NCBI RefSeq assembly: GCF_023091745.1
Contig: NC_068910.1
Location: 45,619,272 to 45,683,271, forward strand
Direction of reading: 5' to 3'
Source of the DNA: Budorcas taxicolor
Taxonomy: Eukaryota > Chordata > Mammalia > Artiodactyla > Bovidae
DNA length: 64,000 nucleotides
Below are positions 1 to 11,755 of this stretch, in pieces (within the stretch, counting starts at the first letter, position 1; each line of letters begins with the position of its first letter). Position numbers and translations under genes: made by a program. Under the pieces are notes generated by a model. That model saw only the letters and a program-made list of their open reading frames with translations, searched no databases and was not told the DNA's origin.

Positions 1-1840
1 TCAGGGAAATACCAATCAAAACACCACCAAGGGCTTCCGGGGTGGTTCACTGCACAACAATCCCCCTGCAAGGCAAGGGACACGGTATTGATTCCTCATC
101 TGGGGAGACCATATGACAGGGGTCAACGAAGCTCGAGACTCACAACTACTGCAGCTCCGAGCCCTAAAGCCAGAGCTCCCCCAAATGAGAGGCCACCACA
201 ATGAAAGCCTGCCCACCGCAAAAAGAGAAGAGCCCCCGCCTGCCGTGCCCAGGGAAAAACCCAGGCAGCAGGGAAGACCCAGCACAGCTGACTAAATAAA
301 TAAATACAGAAGAATTCAACTGAATAAAACAAAAAAAAATTTTTTTTTCAAAACAAAAAAAGAAAGGGAGAAATGTCATCTCTTATCAGTCAGACTGGCC
401 ATCTTCAGATTGTCTACAAATTTTGCCAAGGACCTGGAGAAAACCGTGCCTCCTCAGCTCTTCCAGAGATGCAAACTGGTCACAACCATTAGAAAGAAGA
501 GGATGGAATTTCCTTTAAAGTCTAAAGCGAGAGCCAGCAGATCTGGTAATCTGACTTTTGCCTGCGTCTCTGGAGAAAATCTTAATTCCAACACACCTGA
601 ACCCCAAAGTCTGGTGCAGCCCTGGGCTTAGGTGAGATCACGGAAGCCACGCAGATGTCCTTTGACCCTGGAAGAATACAGGAATTTCTGGACTCTCACT
701 CAGCCCCAAGAAAGAAATGGAACAAAGAATGACATAATGACATTTGCGTGGACATGATGGAGCTAGACATGGCCACACTAACTGAATTACTGCAGAGAGA
801 GACAAATATGCGACGAAGTCAGAGGGTCCCAGAATAAAACAAAAAACCTTTGGTTGCAAAAGGGAAGAGGTAAAATGAAGGGTCAAAGAGTTGCTTTGGC
901 GACATATGCAAACTCATATATTCACAGGGAGCTCAGCTGGCTGCTCTGGAACATTCCTAATGGAAAAAGAACGATAAAAAATTGACAATGCCACTGGAAA
1001 AAGAAAGTGCAGCTGCAGTTCCCCTCAAACCAAAGCAATGATTAATTCACCAAGGTGCCAGTGAAAAATAAAAGTTAAATGAGCAAAGGAAAGAAAGAAA
1101 GAAAGATCTAATATACTCCCAAGGTCGCCAGGTACCTGGCTGGCATCACATTTCTGGAGCCTGAGCCCTCCTGGATCCTGAGGCTGGACCCCGCGGAGGC
1201 TGAAGGAGCTGAAAATGATGGGCAGGCAAGTGAGAACCCAGGACCAGCAGTGCCTCTTGCCCTCCAACTGGGACCCCAACCTGCAAATCCAGGCGGGCCA
1301 ACCTGCAGCAAACCCATGGTAGGCGCACCCAATACCTGGGAGCCCTCCTGGGCTGCAAGAGCTCTTAGAAATCCCGGCTCCACGTGTCCTGAGAGTGGGG
1401 CTTCCACCTCCCACAGCCATCCTTAGAGTTGCCCCACCTACATGCGGCAGCATCCTCAGCACAGCGGTTTTGCAACAGTTGGGATATGTCTTCCAGGCTG
1501 AAGGGGACAGGCTGAGAGGCCAGGAGATACAAGCCCATGGGTCTCTGTGCTGGCACACTGCACTCGAATTTACAACCCACAAACAGGCCTTTCACTAAGG
1601 CTCTGGTTGCCTGAGCAAGCCGAGGTGGGCGGGCAACGTGCTGCCACCTTGTGGACATTTGTGGAGACTGCAACCAGGGCTGATGGGCACTGCACATTCT
1701 CAAAGTGATTTTAGGGGCTGTCAATGTCACCTGCCCTCAAGACACCACCAGAGGTGGGTAATCGAAATGGGATTCATAAACCACAGACTTGCCTGTCTGA
1801 AGCCCGCTGCAACAGATAAACTGACTCGCAGAGTTTAGTG
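1..1840 (+). repeat. Tandem array unit 1 (left-truncated by window)
   Basis: First of about six related units. Each contains a decayed L1 3' end in plus orientation (near 385-420, the 'tcagtcagactggccatc' type block), interrupted by a tRNA-derived SINE (about 33-300). A GC-richer segment of unknown origin follows (about 1130-1840), ending in the anchor 'gaaatataaaaacatggg' that recurs at each unit boundary. This unit lacks the second SINE found in units 2-4. No open frame is conserved between units, so I see no gene. Confidence 0.75.
33..300 (+). repeat. tRNA-Glu-derived SINE (CHR/ART2-like), degenerate, in unit 1
   Basis: It reads like a decayed form of the ruminant SINE: a 'ggtggttcact...ctgcaaggcaagggacac...gattcctcat' head and an A/T-rich end near 'aaataaataaata'. 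The same insertion recurs at the same place in units 2, 3, 4 and 6 (about 1905, 4145, 6640 and 20035), so it predates the array. Confidence 0.6.
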
Positions 1841-4080
1841 AAATATAAAAACATGGGAAAACAGGCTCAAACACAGGGAAATGCCAATCAAAAGACCACC
1901 GAGGATTTCCTGGGTGGTTCACTGGTAAAAAATCCACCTGCCATGCAGGGGACACCGTATTGATTCCTCATCCAGGCAGATCCCATATGCTGAGGATCAA
2001 CAGAGCCCAAGACCCACAACTACTCCAGCCCCCTGCCTAAGAGATAGTGCTCCCCAACAGAGGCCACCACAAAGAGTCTGCCCACCCCAACTACAGAGCC
2101 CCCGCCTGCTGCCGCTAGAGAGAACCTGGGCAGCAAAAAAACACCCAGCACTGCCGAAAGGCGTCAATGGACTACATAAATACACACAGAAAAATTCAAC
2201 TGAATGAAAGAAAGGTATTATTTTGAGGAAAAAAAAACCAAAAAACAAAAAAGAGAGAGAGAGAGACAGAGAGGGAAAGACATGTAATATCTCACCAGTC
2301 AGAATGGTCATCCTCAGATTGTCTACAAGCAATAAATGCTGCAGAGGGCCTGGGAGAAAACCGTGCCTCTTCAGCTTTTCCAGAGATGCAAACTGGTCAC
2401 AACCACTAGAAAGAAGAGGGTGGAATTTCCTTTAAAGTCTAAAGCCGGAGCTAGTACATTCCCGGTGGTCCAGCGGTTAAGAATCCATCTGCCAATGCAG
2501 AGGACATGGTTTGATCCCTGGGCCAGGAAGATCCCCCATGCTCCAGGGCAACTAAGCCTGTGGGCCACAACCACTGAGCCTGCGCTTTGATCTGGTGCTC
2601 CAGGACAGGAGAAGCCACCGCAACGAGAAGCCCATGCACCAAACGTTAGAAAGCCAAGGGGCAGCAGCAATGCAGACCCAGCGCAGCCAAAAACATGATA
2701 AATTTATAAAAATAAATAAATAAAATCAGAGCAGGCAGATCTGGTAATCCGACTTTTGCCCACATCTCCAGAGGAAGTATTCATTCCAACACACCTGCAC
2801 CCCAAAGTCTGAAGCAGTCCTGTTGACATAGGTGAGAACACAGAAGCTCCCTAGATGTCCTTGGACACAGGAAGGATGCAGAATTTGGCTCTACAGAGGC
2901 AATGGACTCTCACTCAGCCTTGGGAGGACAAGTGAAATTAGATCTAACGACATTTGCACCAACATGACGAAGCTAGACGTGGCCACCTACCCGATCTAAT
3001 GCAGAGGGACAGAGCCAAATATGATAGGATACCACTCTGAAAAGTGACACATATGAGCTCGTTATACACCGAGCAGAGGGTCCCAGAATAAAACCAGAAG
3101 CCCATGGTTACGATAGGGGAGAGGTTGAAGGACGGGATCAAAGAGGCGTTTTGGATTCACATATGCAAACTCAAATATATTGGCGGGAAGCTCCGCTGGG
3201 CGCTCCGGAATATTCCCAATGGAAGAAGAATCTGACACTGAATCCACACTTCCACGTGAAGAAAAAAAATCAAGTTGCTGTTCACCTCAAACCGCAACAA
3301 TTAAATCACCTAGATGCCATCAAAAAATAAATGGTTACATGAGGAAAGGAAAAAAAGAAGGAAATGCCTACTATATTCCCCTGAGGCCTCCAAGTACGTG
3401 GCTGGTGTCACATTTCTGGAGCATGAGCCTTCTCGGATCATAAGGCTGGACCCTGTGGAGGCTGAGGGAGCTGAAGAGGATGCCCAGGCAAGTGGGAACC
3501 CCGGACCAGGCAGTGACTCTTCCCCTTAGACTGGGAACCCAACCTGCAAATCCATACAGGCCTACCAAGAGCTAACCCATGCCAGGCGCACCCAACACTT
3601 GGGGACCCCCTGGGCTGCAAGAGCTTTTAACAGTCCCGGCTCCACCTGTCCTGAGAGTGGGGCTTCCACCTCCCACTGACATCCTTAAGGTCATCCCACC
3701 TACAAGCGGCAGCATCCTCAGCACAGCAGTTTTGCAGCGGTTGGAATATGTCTTCCAGGGTGAAGGGGAGAGGCAGAGAGGTCAGGAGACACAAGGGGCT
3801 CTGTGCTGGCACACTGCACTCGAATTTACAACCCACAAACAGGCCTTTCACTAAGGCTCTGGTTGCCTGAGCAAGCTGAGGTGGGCGGGCAACGTGCTGC
3901 CTCCTTGTGGACATTTGTGGGAACTGCAACCAGGGCTGATGGGCACTGCACATTCCCAAAGCGTTTTTAGGGGCTGTCAATGTCACCTGCCCTCAAGACA
4001 CCACCAGAGGTGGGTAATCGAAACAAGATTTGTAAACCTCAGACTTGCCTGAAGCCCGCTGCAACAGATAAACTGTTTAA
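1841..4080 (+). repeat. Tandem array unit 2 (about 2240 bp)
   Basis: A full-length unit beginning at the anchor 'gaaatataaaaacatggg'. In order it holds the L1-derived start with old SINE, a short GA-rich tract (2250-2280), L1 3' sequence, a second younger SINE (2456-2725), more L1 3' UTR-like sequence, then the GC-richer tail with 'ggctctggttgcctgagcaagc' near 3857. It is alignable by eye to units 3 and 4 over its whole length. Confidence 0.75.
2456..2725 (+). repeat. CHR/ART2-type SINE in unit 2
   Basis: It begins 'cattcccggtggtccagcgg', has the tRNA-like 'ggtttgatccctgg' box B region and ends in an 'aaataaataaataaa' tail. Unit 1 is contiguous across this site, so the SINE is absent there. 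Confidence 0.8.
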
Positions 4081-4641
4081 TGAAATATAAAAACATGGGA
4101 AAACAGGCTCAAACAGGAAAATGCCAATCAAAAGACCACCGAGGATTTCCTGGGTGGTTCACTGGTAAAAAATCCACCTGCTACGCAGGGGACACCGTAT
4201 CGATTCCTCATCCAGGCAGATCCCATATGCCGAGGATCAACAGAACCCAAGACCCACAACTACTCCAGCCCCCTGCCTAAGAGATAGTGCTCCCCAACAA
4301 CAGAGGCCACCACAAACAGAGTCTGCCCGCCCACCCCAACTACAGAGGCCCCGCCTGCTGCCACTAGAGAGAACCTGGGCAGCATAAAACACCCAGCACT
4401 GCCGAAAGGCGTCAATGGACTACATAAATACACAGAGAAAAATTCAACTGAATGAAAGAAAGGTATTATTTTGAGAAAAAAAAAGAGAGAGATGCCATCC
4501 TCAGATTGTCTACAAGCAACAAATGCTGCAGAGGGCCGGGAGAAAACCATGCCTCCTCAGCTTTTCCAGAGAAGCAAACCTGGTAACCATCACTTAAAAG
4601 AACAGGATGGAATACACTTTAAAGTCTAAAACGAGAGGTAG

Positions 4642-4912
4642 GACATTCCCGGTGGTCCAATGGTTAAGAATCCGTCTGCTAATGCAGAGGACACGGGTTT
4701 GATCCCTGGTCCAGGAAGATCCCCCATGCTCCAGGGCAACTAAGCCCGTGGGCCACAACTACCCTGTCTGCGCCCTCGATCTGGTGCTCCAGGACAGGAG
4801 AAGCCACCGCAACGAGAAGCCCATGCACCAAACGTTAGAAAGCCAAGGGGCAGCAGCAGTGGAGACCCAGCGCAGCCAAAAACATGATAAATAAATAAAA
4901 ATAGTAAACAAA
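4642..4912 (+). repeat. CHR/ART2-type SINE in unit 3
   Basis: Same SINE at the same position as in unit 2: 'cattcccggtggtccaatgg' start, A-rich tail near 4890-4912. It is orthologous by unit duplication rather than a separate insertion. Confidence 0.8.
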
Positions 4913-6191
4913 GAAAACCAGACCAAGCAGATCCGGGAATCTGACTTTTGCTAATGTCTCCAGAGAAAGCAGTAATTCCAACACACCTGAACCCCCAAGT
5001 TCGGCACAGCCCTATGGACACAGGAGAGAACGCGGAAGGCTCCAAGATGTCCTCGGACTGGAATGATACAGGAAGTTGGCTCTGCTGAGGCCTGGACTCC
5101 CACTCAGCTTCAAGAAAGAAACGTGACAAAGAATGAAATCATGACATTTGCATGGACATGATGGAGCGAGGCATGACGACACTAGCTGAACTACTGCAGC
5201 GAAGAGAGAGACAGGATAGGATATCACTTAGGGACAGAATATGAAAACCGGCACATATCAACTCCTTACACACCAAGCAGAGGGTCCCAGAATAAAACAA
5301 GACGAAAGGCAAAAGGAGGGGATCAGAGAGTAGCTTTGGATTCACATATGCAAACTCATATGCCCACAGGAAGCTCAGCTGGGTGCTCTGGAATACTTCT
5401 AATGGAAAAAGAACTTGAAAAAAAAAATCCACATTTCCACTGGAAAAAAGAAAATGGAGCTGCTCTTCCCCTCAAACCAAAGGAATGATTAAGCCACCTA
5501 GATGCCAGTAAAAAATAAAAGTTACGTGAGAAGAGGAAAGAAAGAAACGCCTACCAGATTCCCCTGAGGCCTCCACGTCCTGGCTGGCGTCACATATCTG
5601 GAGCCTGAGCTCTCTTGGAGCCTGAGCTCTCTTGGATCCTGAGGCTGGACCCCGTAGGGGCTGAAGAAGATGCGCAGGCAAGTGAGAACCCGGGAGCAGC
5701 AGGGTCTCTTCCCCCATGACTGAGACCCCAACCTGCAAAATCCAGACCGGCCTGCCTACAGCAAACCCATGCCAGGCGCACCCAACACCTGGGGACCCCC
5801 TGGGCTGCAAGAGCTCTTAACAGTCCCCGCTCCAGGAGTCCTGGCAATGTGGGACTTCCACCTCCGCAGCCATCCTTAGAGGCGCGCCGCCTACAAGTGG
5901 CAGCATCCTCAACACAGCGGTTTTGCAGCGGTTGGAATATGTCTTCCGGGCTGAAGGGGACGGGCAGAGAGGCCAGGAGATACAAGCCCGTGGGTCTCTG
6001 TGCTGGCACACTGCACTCGAATTACAATCCACAAACAGGCCTTTCACTAAGGCTCTGGTTGCCTGAGCAAGCCAAGGTGGGCTGGCAACGTGCTGCCGCC
6101 TTGTGGACAACTTCCAGAACTGCAACCTGAGACCCAGGGCTGATGGACGTGGCACATTCACAAGGCGTTTTTAGGGGCTGTCAGTGTCACG

Positions 6192-6458
6192 TGGCAACCT
6201 ACTCCAGTACTCTTGCCTGGAAAATCCCATGGACGGAGGAGCCTGGTAGGCTGCAGTCCATGGGGTCGCTAAGAGTCGGACACGACTGAGCGACTTCACT
6301 TTCACTTTTCACTTTCATGCATTGGAGAAAGAAATGGCAACCCACTTCAGTATTCTTGCCTAGAGAATCCCAGGGATCAGGGAGCCTGGTGGGCTGCCGT
6401 CTCTGGGGTCGCACAGGGTCGGACACGACTGAAGCGACTTAGCAGCAGCAGCAGCAGC
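6192..6458 (+). repeat. Bov-A2 SINE (dimer)
   Basis: Two Bov-A monomers ('ccagtactcttgcctgg...', then 'cttcagtattcttgcc...'), each ending near 'gtcggacacgactga', followed by a cag-rich tail. Flanking copies of 'agtgtcac'/'aatgtcac' look like a target duplication. The insertion is specific to unit 3. Confidence 0.9.
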
Positions 6459-7161
6459 AATGTCACCTGCCTTCAAGACATCACCGGAGGGGGGTGTAAC
6501 CGAAAGAGGATTCAGGAATGGCAGACATGCCCGAAGCCCACTGCAAAAGATAAACTGACTCACAGGGTTTACAAAAATGGGAAAACAGGCTCAAACATGC
6601 CCATCATCAGGGAAATGCCAATCAAAACACCACCAAGGGCTTTGGGGGTAGATCATTGCCCAACAATCCCCTGCAAGGCAAGGGACACCGTTTATCAATT
6701 CCTCAGCTGGGAGACCCATATGTCGGGGGTCAACGAAGCCCGAGACTCACAACTACTCCAGCCGCCTGCCCTAAAGCCAGGGCTCCCCAACAAGAGAGGC
6801 CACCACAATGAAAGCCTGCCCACCGCAACTACAGAAGAGCCCCCGCCTACCGCGCCCAGGGAAAAACCCGGGCAGCAGGGAAGATCCAGCACAGCGATGG
6901 AATCAACTGACTAAATAAACAAATACAGAAGAACTCAACTCAATAGAACAAGTGGATTTTTCTGGAAAAAGAAAAAAAATGAGAGCGAGACGGAGAGATG
7001 TCTTCTCAGTCATAATGGCCATCCTCAGACTGTCTACAAGCAGCAAATGCAGGAGAAGACCTGGAGAAAGCCGCGCCCCCTCAGCTTTTCATGGATGCGA
7101 GCCTGGCCACAGACGCTAGAGAGAACAGGTGCAGTTAACTTTAAAGCCAAAAACCAGAGCC

Positions 7162-7437
7162 AGACTTCCCTGGTGGTCCAGTGGTGAAAATCGGTCTGCC
7201 AACGCAGAGGACATGGGTTCGACCCCTGGTCCAGGAAGATCCCACTCGGTTCAGGGCAACTAAGCCCGTGCGCCACAACTACTGAGCTTGAGCTTTCCAG
7301 TCAGTGCTCCACGACAAGAGGAACCGATGCAACCAGAGGCCCGTGCACCACAGTTTGAGAAAGCCAAGGTGCAGCAGCAATGAAGACCCAGGACAGCCCC
7401 CAAATAAATAATTTATTAAATAAACAAACAAATAAAA
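7162..7437 (+). repeat. CHR/ART2-type SINE in unit 4
   Basis: It begins 'agacttccctggtggtccag', has 'gggttcgacccctggtcc', and ends in 'aaataaacaaacaaataaa'. Same position as in units 2 and 3. Confidence 0.85.
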
Positions 7438-8699
7438 CCGGAGCAGGCAGATCTGGTAATCCGACTTTTGCCCATGTCTCCAGAGAAAACATTAATTCCA
7501 ACACACATGAACCCCACAGTTCGAGGAGCCCTGTGGACATGGGTGAGAACGTGGAAGTCCCCCAGATGTCCTTGGACGTGGGAAGGACATGGCTCTATAG
7601 AGGCAATGGGCTCTCACTCAGCCTTGGGAGAGAAGTGAAATTGCACCTAATGACATCTGCACCAATATGATGAAGTTAGACACCGTCACGCTGCCTGATC
7701 TAACGCACAGACACAAAACCAAATACGACAGGACACCACACGCAGAGAGAATATGGAAAGCGACACGTGTAAACTGGTTACACACGCAGTAGAGGTTACC
7801 AGGTAAAGCAAGAAACCTTTGCTACAACAGGGGAAAGGTTAAAGGGAGGGACCAAAGAGGTGCTTTGGAGTCACATATGCAAACTCAAATATATTCACAG
7901 GAAGCTCTGCTGGGCGCTCCAGAATATTCCCAATGGAAGAAGAATCCGACAACGAATCCACACTTCCACATGAAGAAAAAAAATCAAGTTGCTGTTCACC
8001 TCAAACCAAAGCAACGATTAAATCACCTAGATGCCACCACAAAATAAATGGTTACATGAGGAAAGGAAAGAAAGAAACGCCTACTATATTCCCCTGAGGC
8101 CTCCGCGTCCTGGCTGGTGTCGCATTTCTGGAGCCTGAGCCCTCCTCGATGGTAAGGCTGGACCCTGCGGGGGCTGAGGAGCTGTAGAGGATGCCCAGGC
8201 GAGTGGGAACCAGCGGTGTCTCTTCCCCTTGAACTGGGACCCCACCTGCAGCTCCAGACCGCTCTGCCTACAGCAAACCCAGGCCAGGTGCACCCAACAC
8301 CTAGCAGCCCCCCTGGGCTGCAAGAGCTCTTAATAATCCCCGCTCCACGTGTCCTGAGAATGGGGCTTCCATTTCCCATCACCATTCTTAAGAGGCGCCC
8401 CACCTACAAGCGGCAGCATCCTCAGCACAGCGGTTTTGCAGCTGTTGGGATATATCTTCCGGGGTGAAGGGGACGGGCAGAGAGGCTGGGAGACACAAGT
8501 CCGTGGGTCTTTGGGCTGGCACATTGCATTCGAACTCACAGGCTACAAACCCGCCTTTCACTAAGGCTCTGGTTGTCTGAGCAAGCCGAGTTGGGCTGGC
8601 AACGTGCTGCCGCCTTGTGGACAATTTTCGGAACTGCAACCTGGGACCCAGGGCTGAAGGGCGCTGCACATTCACAAGGAGTTTTGAGGGGCTGTCAGT

Positions 8700-9060
8700 G
8701 TGTTGGAGGAGACTCTTGAGAGTCCCTTGGACTCCAAGGAGATCCACCCAGTCCATCCTAAAGGAGACCACTCCTGGGTGTTCATTGGAAGGACTGATAC
8801 TGAGGCTGAAACTCCAATACTTCAGCCACCTCATGCGAAGAGTTGACTCATTGGAAAAGACCCTGATGCTGGGAGGGATTAGGGGCAGGAGGAGAAGGGG
8901 ATGAGGGAGGATGAGACGGCTGGATGGCATCACCGACTCGATGCACATGAGTTTGAGTGAACTCCGGGACTTGGTGATGGACAGGGAGGCCTGGCGTGCT
9001 GCGATTCATGCGGTCGCAGAGTCCGACACAACTGAACGACTGAACTGACTGAACTGAATG
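8700..9060 (+). mobile_element. BovB LINE 3' fragment, 5'-truncated
   Basis: Starts at 'gttggaggagactcttgag' and ends in the BovB tail 'gactgaactgaatg'. It encodes the end of the BovB reverse transcriptase frame with stop codons. It is inserted in unit 4 at the point where other units read 'ctgtcaatgtcacc'. Confidence 0.9.
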
Positions 9061-9217
9061 TCATCACCAGAGGTGGGTAACCAAAACAGGATTCGGAAAC
9101 AGCAGACATGCCAGAAGCCCACTGCAACAGGTAAACTGACTCACAGGGTTTACTGAAATATACAAACACGAGAAAGGCCAAGAGACACAAGCCCGTGAGG
9201 ATTTGTGCTGGCGCACT

Positions 9218-9229
9218 GCACTCTAATCA
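9218..9229. repeat. Left 12-bp target site duplication of the BovB insertion
   Basis: 'gcactctaatca' here is repeated exactly at 19726-19737, bracketing the whole BovB-plus-provirus block. It shows a single BovB integration into array unit 5. Confidence 0.9.
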
Positions 9230-9241
9230 GTTCAGTTCAGT

Positions 9242-11276
9242 TCAGTCACTCAGTCGTGTCCGACTCTTTGTGACCCCATGAATCGCAGCACGCCAGGCCT
9301 CCCTGTCCATCACCATCTCCCGGAGTTCACTCCGACGCACGTCCATCGAGTCCGTGATGCCATCCAGCCATCTCATCCTCTGTCGTCCCCTTCTCCTCCT
9401 GCCCGCAATCCCTCCCAGCATCAGAGTCTTTTCCAATGAGTCAACTCTTCGCATGACGTGGCCAAAGTACTGGAGCTTCAGCTTTAGCATCATTCCTTCC
9501 AAAGAAATCCCAGGGCTGATCTCCTTCAGAATGGACTGATTGGATCTCCTTGCAGTCCAAGGGACTCTCAAGAGTCTTCTCCAACACCACAGTTCAAAAA
9601 CATCAATTCTTCGGCGCTCAGCCTTCTTCACAGTCCAACTCTCACATCCATACATGACCACAGGAAAAACCATAGCCTTGACTAGACGGACCTTAGTTGG
9701 CAAAGTAATGTCTCTGCTTTTGAATATACTATCTAGGTTGGTCATAACTTTTCTTCCAAGGAGTAAGCGTCTTTTAATTTCATGGCTGCAGTCACCATCT
9801 GCAGTGATTTTGGAGCCCCCAAAAATAAAAGTCTGCCACTGTTTCCACTGTTTCCCCATCTATTTCCCATGAAGTGATGGGACCAGATGCCATGAGCTTC
9901 GTTTTCTGAATGTTGAGCTTTAAGCCAACTTTTTCGCTCTCCTCTTTCACTTTCATCAAGAGGCTTTTTAGCTCCTCTTCACTTTCTGCCATAAGGGTGG
10001 TGTCATCTGCATATCTGAGGTTATTGATATTTCTCCCAGCAGTTTTGATTCCAGCTTGTGTTTCTTCCAGTCCAGCGTTTCTCATGATGTACTCTGCATA
10101 TAAGTTAAATAAGCAGGGTGACAATATACAGCCTTGACGTACTCCTTTTCCTATTTGGAACCAGTCTGTTGTTCCATGTCCAGTTCTAACTCTTGCTTCC
10201 TGACCTGCATACAGATTTCTCAAGAGGCAGGTCAGGTGGTCTGGTATTCCCATTTCTTTCAGAATTTTCCACAGTTTATTGTGATCCACACAATCAAAGG
10301 CTTTGGCATAGTCAATAAAGCAGAAATCGATGTTTTTCTGGAACTCTCTTGCTTTTTCCATGATCCAGTGGATGTTGGCAGTTTGATCTCTGGTTCCTCT
10401 GCCTTTTCTAAAACCAGCTTGAACATCGGGGAGTTCACGGTTCACGTATTGCTGAAGCCTGGCTTGGAGAATTTTGAGCATTACTTTACGAGCATGTGAG
10501 ATGAGTGCAGTTGTGTGGTAGTTTGAGCATTCTTTGGCATTTCCTTTCTTTGGAATTGGAATGAAAACTGACCTTTTCCAGTCCTGTGGCCACTGCTGAG
10601 TTTTCCAAATTTGCTGGCATATTGAGTGCAGAACTTTCACAGAATCATCTTTCAGGATTTGAAACAGCTCAACTGGAATTCCATCACCTCCACTAGCTTT
10701 GTTCACAGTGATGCTTTCTAAGGCCCATTTGACTTCACATTCCAAGATGTCTGGCTCTAGATTAGTGATCACATCATTGTGATTATCTGGGTCGTGAAGA
10801 TCTTTTTTGTACAGTTCTTCTGTGTATTCTTGCCACCTCTTCTTAATATCTTCTGCTTCTGTTAGGTCCATACCATTTCTGTCCTTTATCGAGCCCATCT
10901 TTGCATGAAATGTTCCCTTGGTATCTCTAATTTTCTTAGAGATCTCTAGTCTTTCTCATTCTGTTGTTTTTCTCTATTTCTTTGCATTGATTGCTGAAGG
11001 AGGCTTTCTTATCTCTTCTTGCTGTTCTTTGGAACTCTACATTCAGATGCTTATATCTTTCCTTTTCTCCTTTGCTTTTCACCTCTCTTCTTTTCACAGC
11101 GATTTGTAAGGCCTCCCCAGACAGCCATTTTGCTTTTTTGCATTTCTTTTCCATGGGGATGGTCTTGATCCCTGTCTCCTGCACAATGTCACAAACCTCA
11201 TTCCATAGTTCATCAGGCACTCCATCTATCACATCTAGGCCCTTAAATCTATTTCTCACTTCTACTGTATAAGCAT
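9242..11276 (-). pseudogene. BovB reverse transcriptase reading frame (broken)
   Basis: Relic of the RTE-clade reverse transcriptase of BovB, which copies BovB RNA at a nicked genomic site and can mobilise Bov-family SINEs in trans. Two overlapping minus-strand frames (about 10898-9792 and 9859-9242) carry the RT core, with the YADD catalytic motif followed by DTTLMAESEEEL, the 'VRQGCILSPCLFNLYAEYI' block and the C-terminal 'RAAIHGVTKSRTRLSD'-type end. A frame change near 9800-9850 separates them. The N-terminal part (10936-11276) is in a third frame. Its upstream endonuclease region was separated by the provirus and by the 5' inversion, so it cannot make a protein now. Confidence 0.88.
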
Positions 11277-11279
11277 AAG
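11274..11279. repeat. Left 6-bp target duplication of the provirus
   Basis: 'cataag' immediately before the left LTR, repeated at 18367-18372. Six bases is the usual duplication for class II (betaretrovirus-like) ERVs. Confidence 0.9.
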
Positions 11280-11698
11280 TGTTGGAGATTGCGAGTGAAA
11301 TGACACAAAGACAACACACACAAAAGACAGACATCACTCTGGCCAGAGGAAAAAGAACTGCGCAAGCAAGCAAGCTTGCGGTTCACTTTTATATAGCCCC
11401 CCTGGGCGGAATTCCAGACTGTATGACCAAGCCTTTTCAGTATAGCGCATGTGCATAAATGTTATCATACAGCAAAAGGGAGTGAAATTTCTGCTTACTG
11501 CAGAGTCTGTCCAGAGCCCTCCTCCTTCTTCTTATCTCAAGAAGGGAATGTTCCCTCGTTTGCAAGGGACCATCAAACTCAAGGCTATGTCCAGACTCCT
11601 TGGCAGAATGCCTCGCTTGCAAGTACGTTCAGCCCGAGCAGAGAGCCCCGTTTGCAGGCACATCTCCACTTTCCCTATTGTGGCTGCATTAACCCTCA
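11280..11698 (-). repeat. 3' LTR of the provirus
   Basis: In provirus sense it begins TGAGGGTTAATGC and ends CTCCAACA, the usual TG...CA ends. It contains a TATA-like box (TATATAAA, plus-strand 11388-11395). It is nearly identical to the 5' LTR at 17947-18366. Confidence 0.95.
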
Positions 11699-11712
11699 TC
11701 TCCCCCTTTTTT
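11699..11712 (-). other. Polypurine tract
   Basis: Provirus-sense purine run 'aaaaaagggggaga' abutting the 3' LTR. This is the primer for plus-strand DNA synthesis in retroviruses. Confidence 0.85.
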
Positions 11713-11755
11713 ATTTGCTTTAATAAATTGTAGCATGGTCTGGATCTTCTCTGCT

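Larger units (their letters stand above)
4081..6565 (+). repeat. Tandem array unit 3 (about 2.2 kb plus a Bov-A2 insertion)
   Basis: Same organisation as unit 2, including the second SINE (4642-4912). It is lengthened by a Bov-A2 SINE near its end. Without that insertion its length is about 2210 bp, close to unit 2. Confidence 0.75.
6566..9152 (+). repeat. Tandem array unit 4 (about 2.2 kb plus a BovB insertion)
   Basis: Same order of blocks as units 2 and 3, with the second SINE at 7162-7437 and a 360-bp BovB 3' fragment at 8700-9060. Without the BovB its length is about 2.23 kb. Confidence 0.75.
9230..11279 (-). mobile_element. BovB LINE, 3' portion of the twin-primed copy
   Basis: Minus-strand BovB running from its 3' tail ('ttcagttcagttcagtcact' on the plus strand) up to the provirus insertion point. 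The element continues at 18367-18558, and its 5' end is inverted at 18559-19725. Together they make a near-full-length RTE-clade element of about 3.4 kb before the provirus landed in it. Confidence 0.92.

Noticed and set aside
1025..1730. Repeated open frames of 100-185 codons in the array units
   Set aside because: They differ in length and frame between units and run through repeat sequence, with no conserved start or domain, so they are not treated as genes.
6443..6460. A (cag)n microsatellite of functional interest
   Set aside because: It is the usual cag-rich tail of a Bov-A2 SINE.
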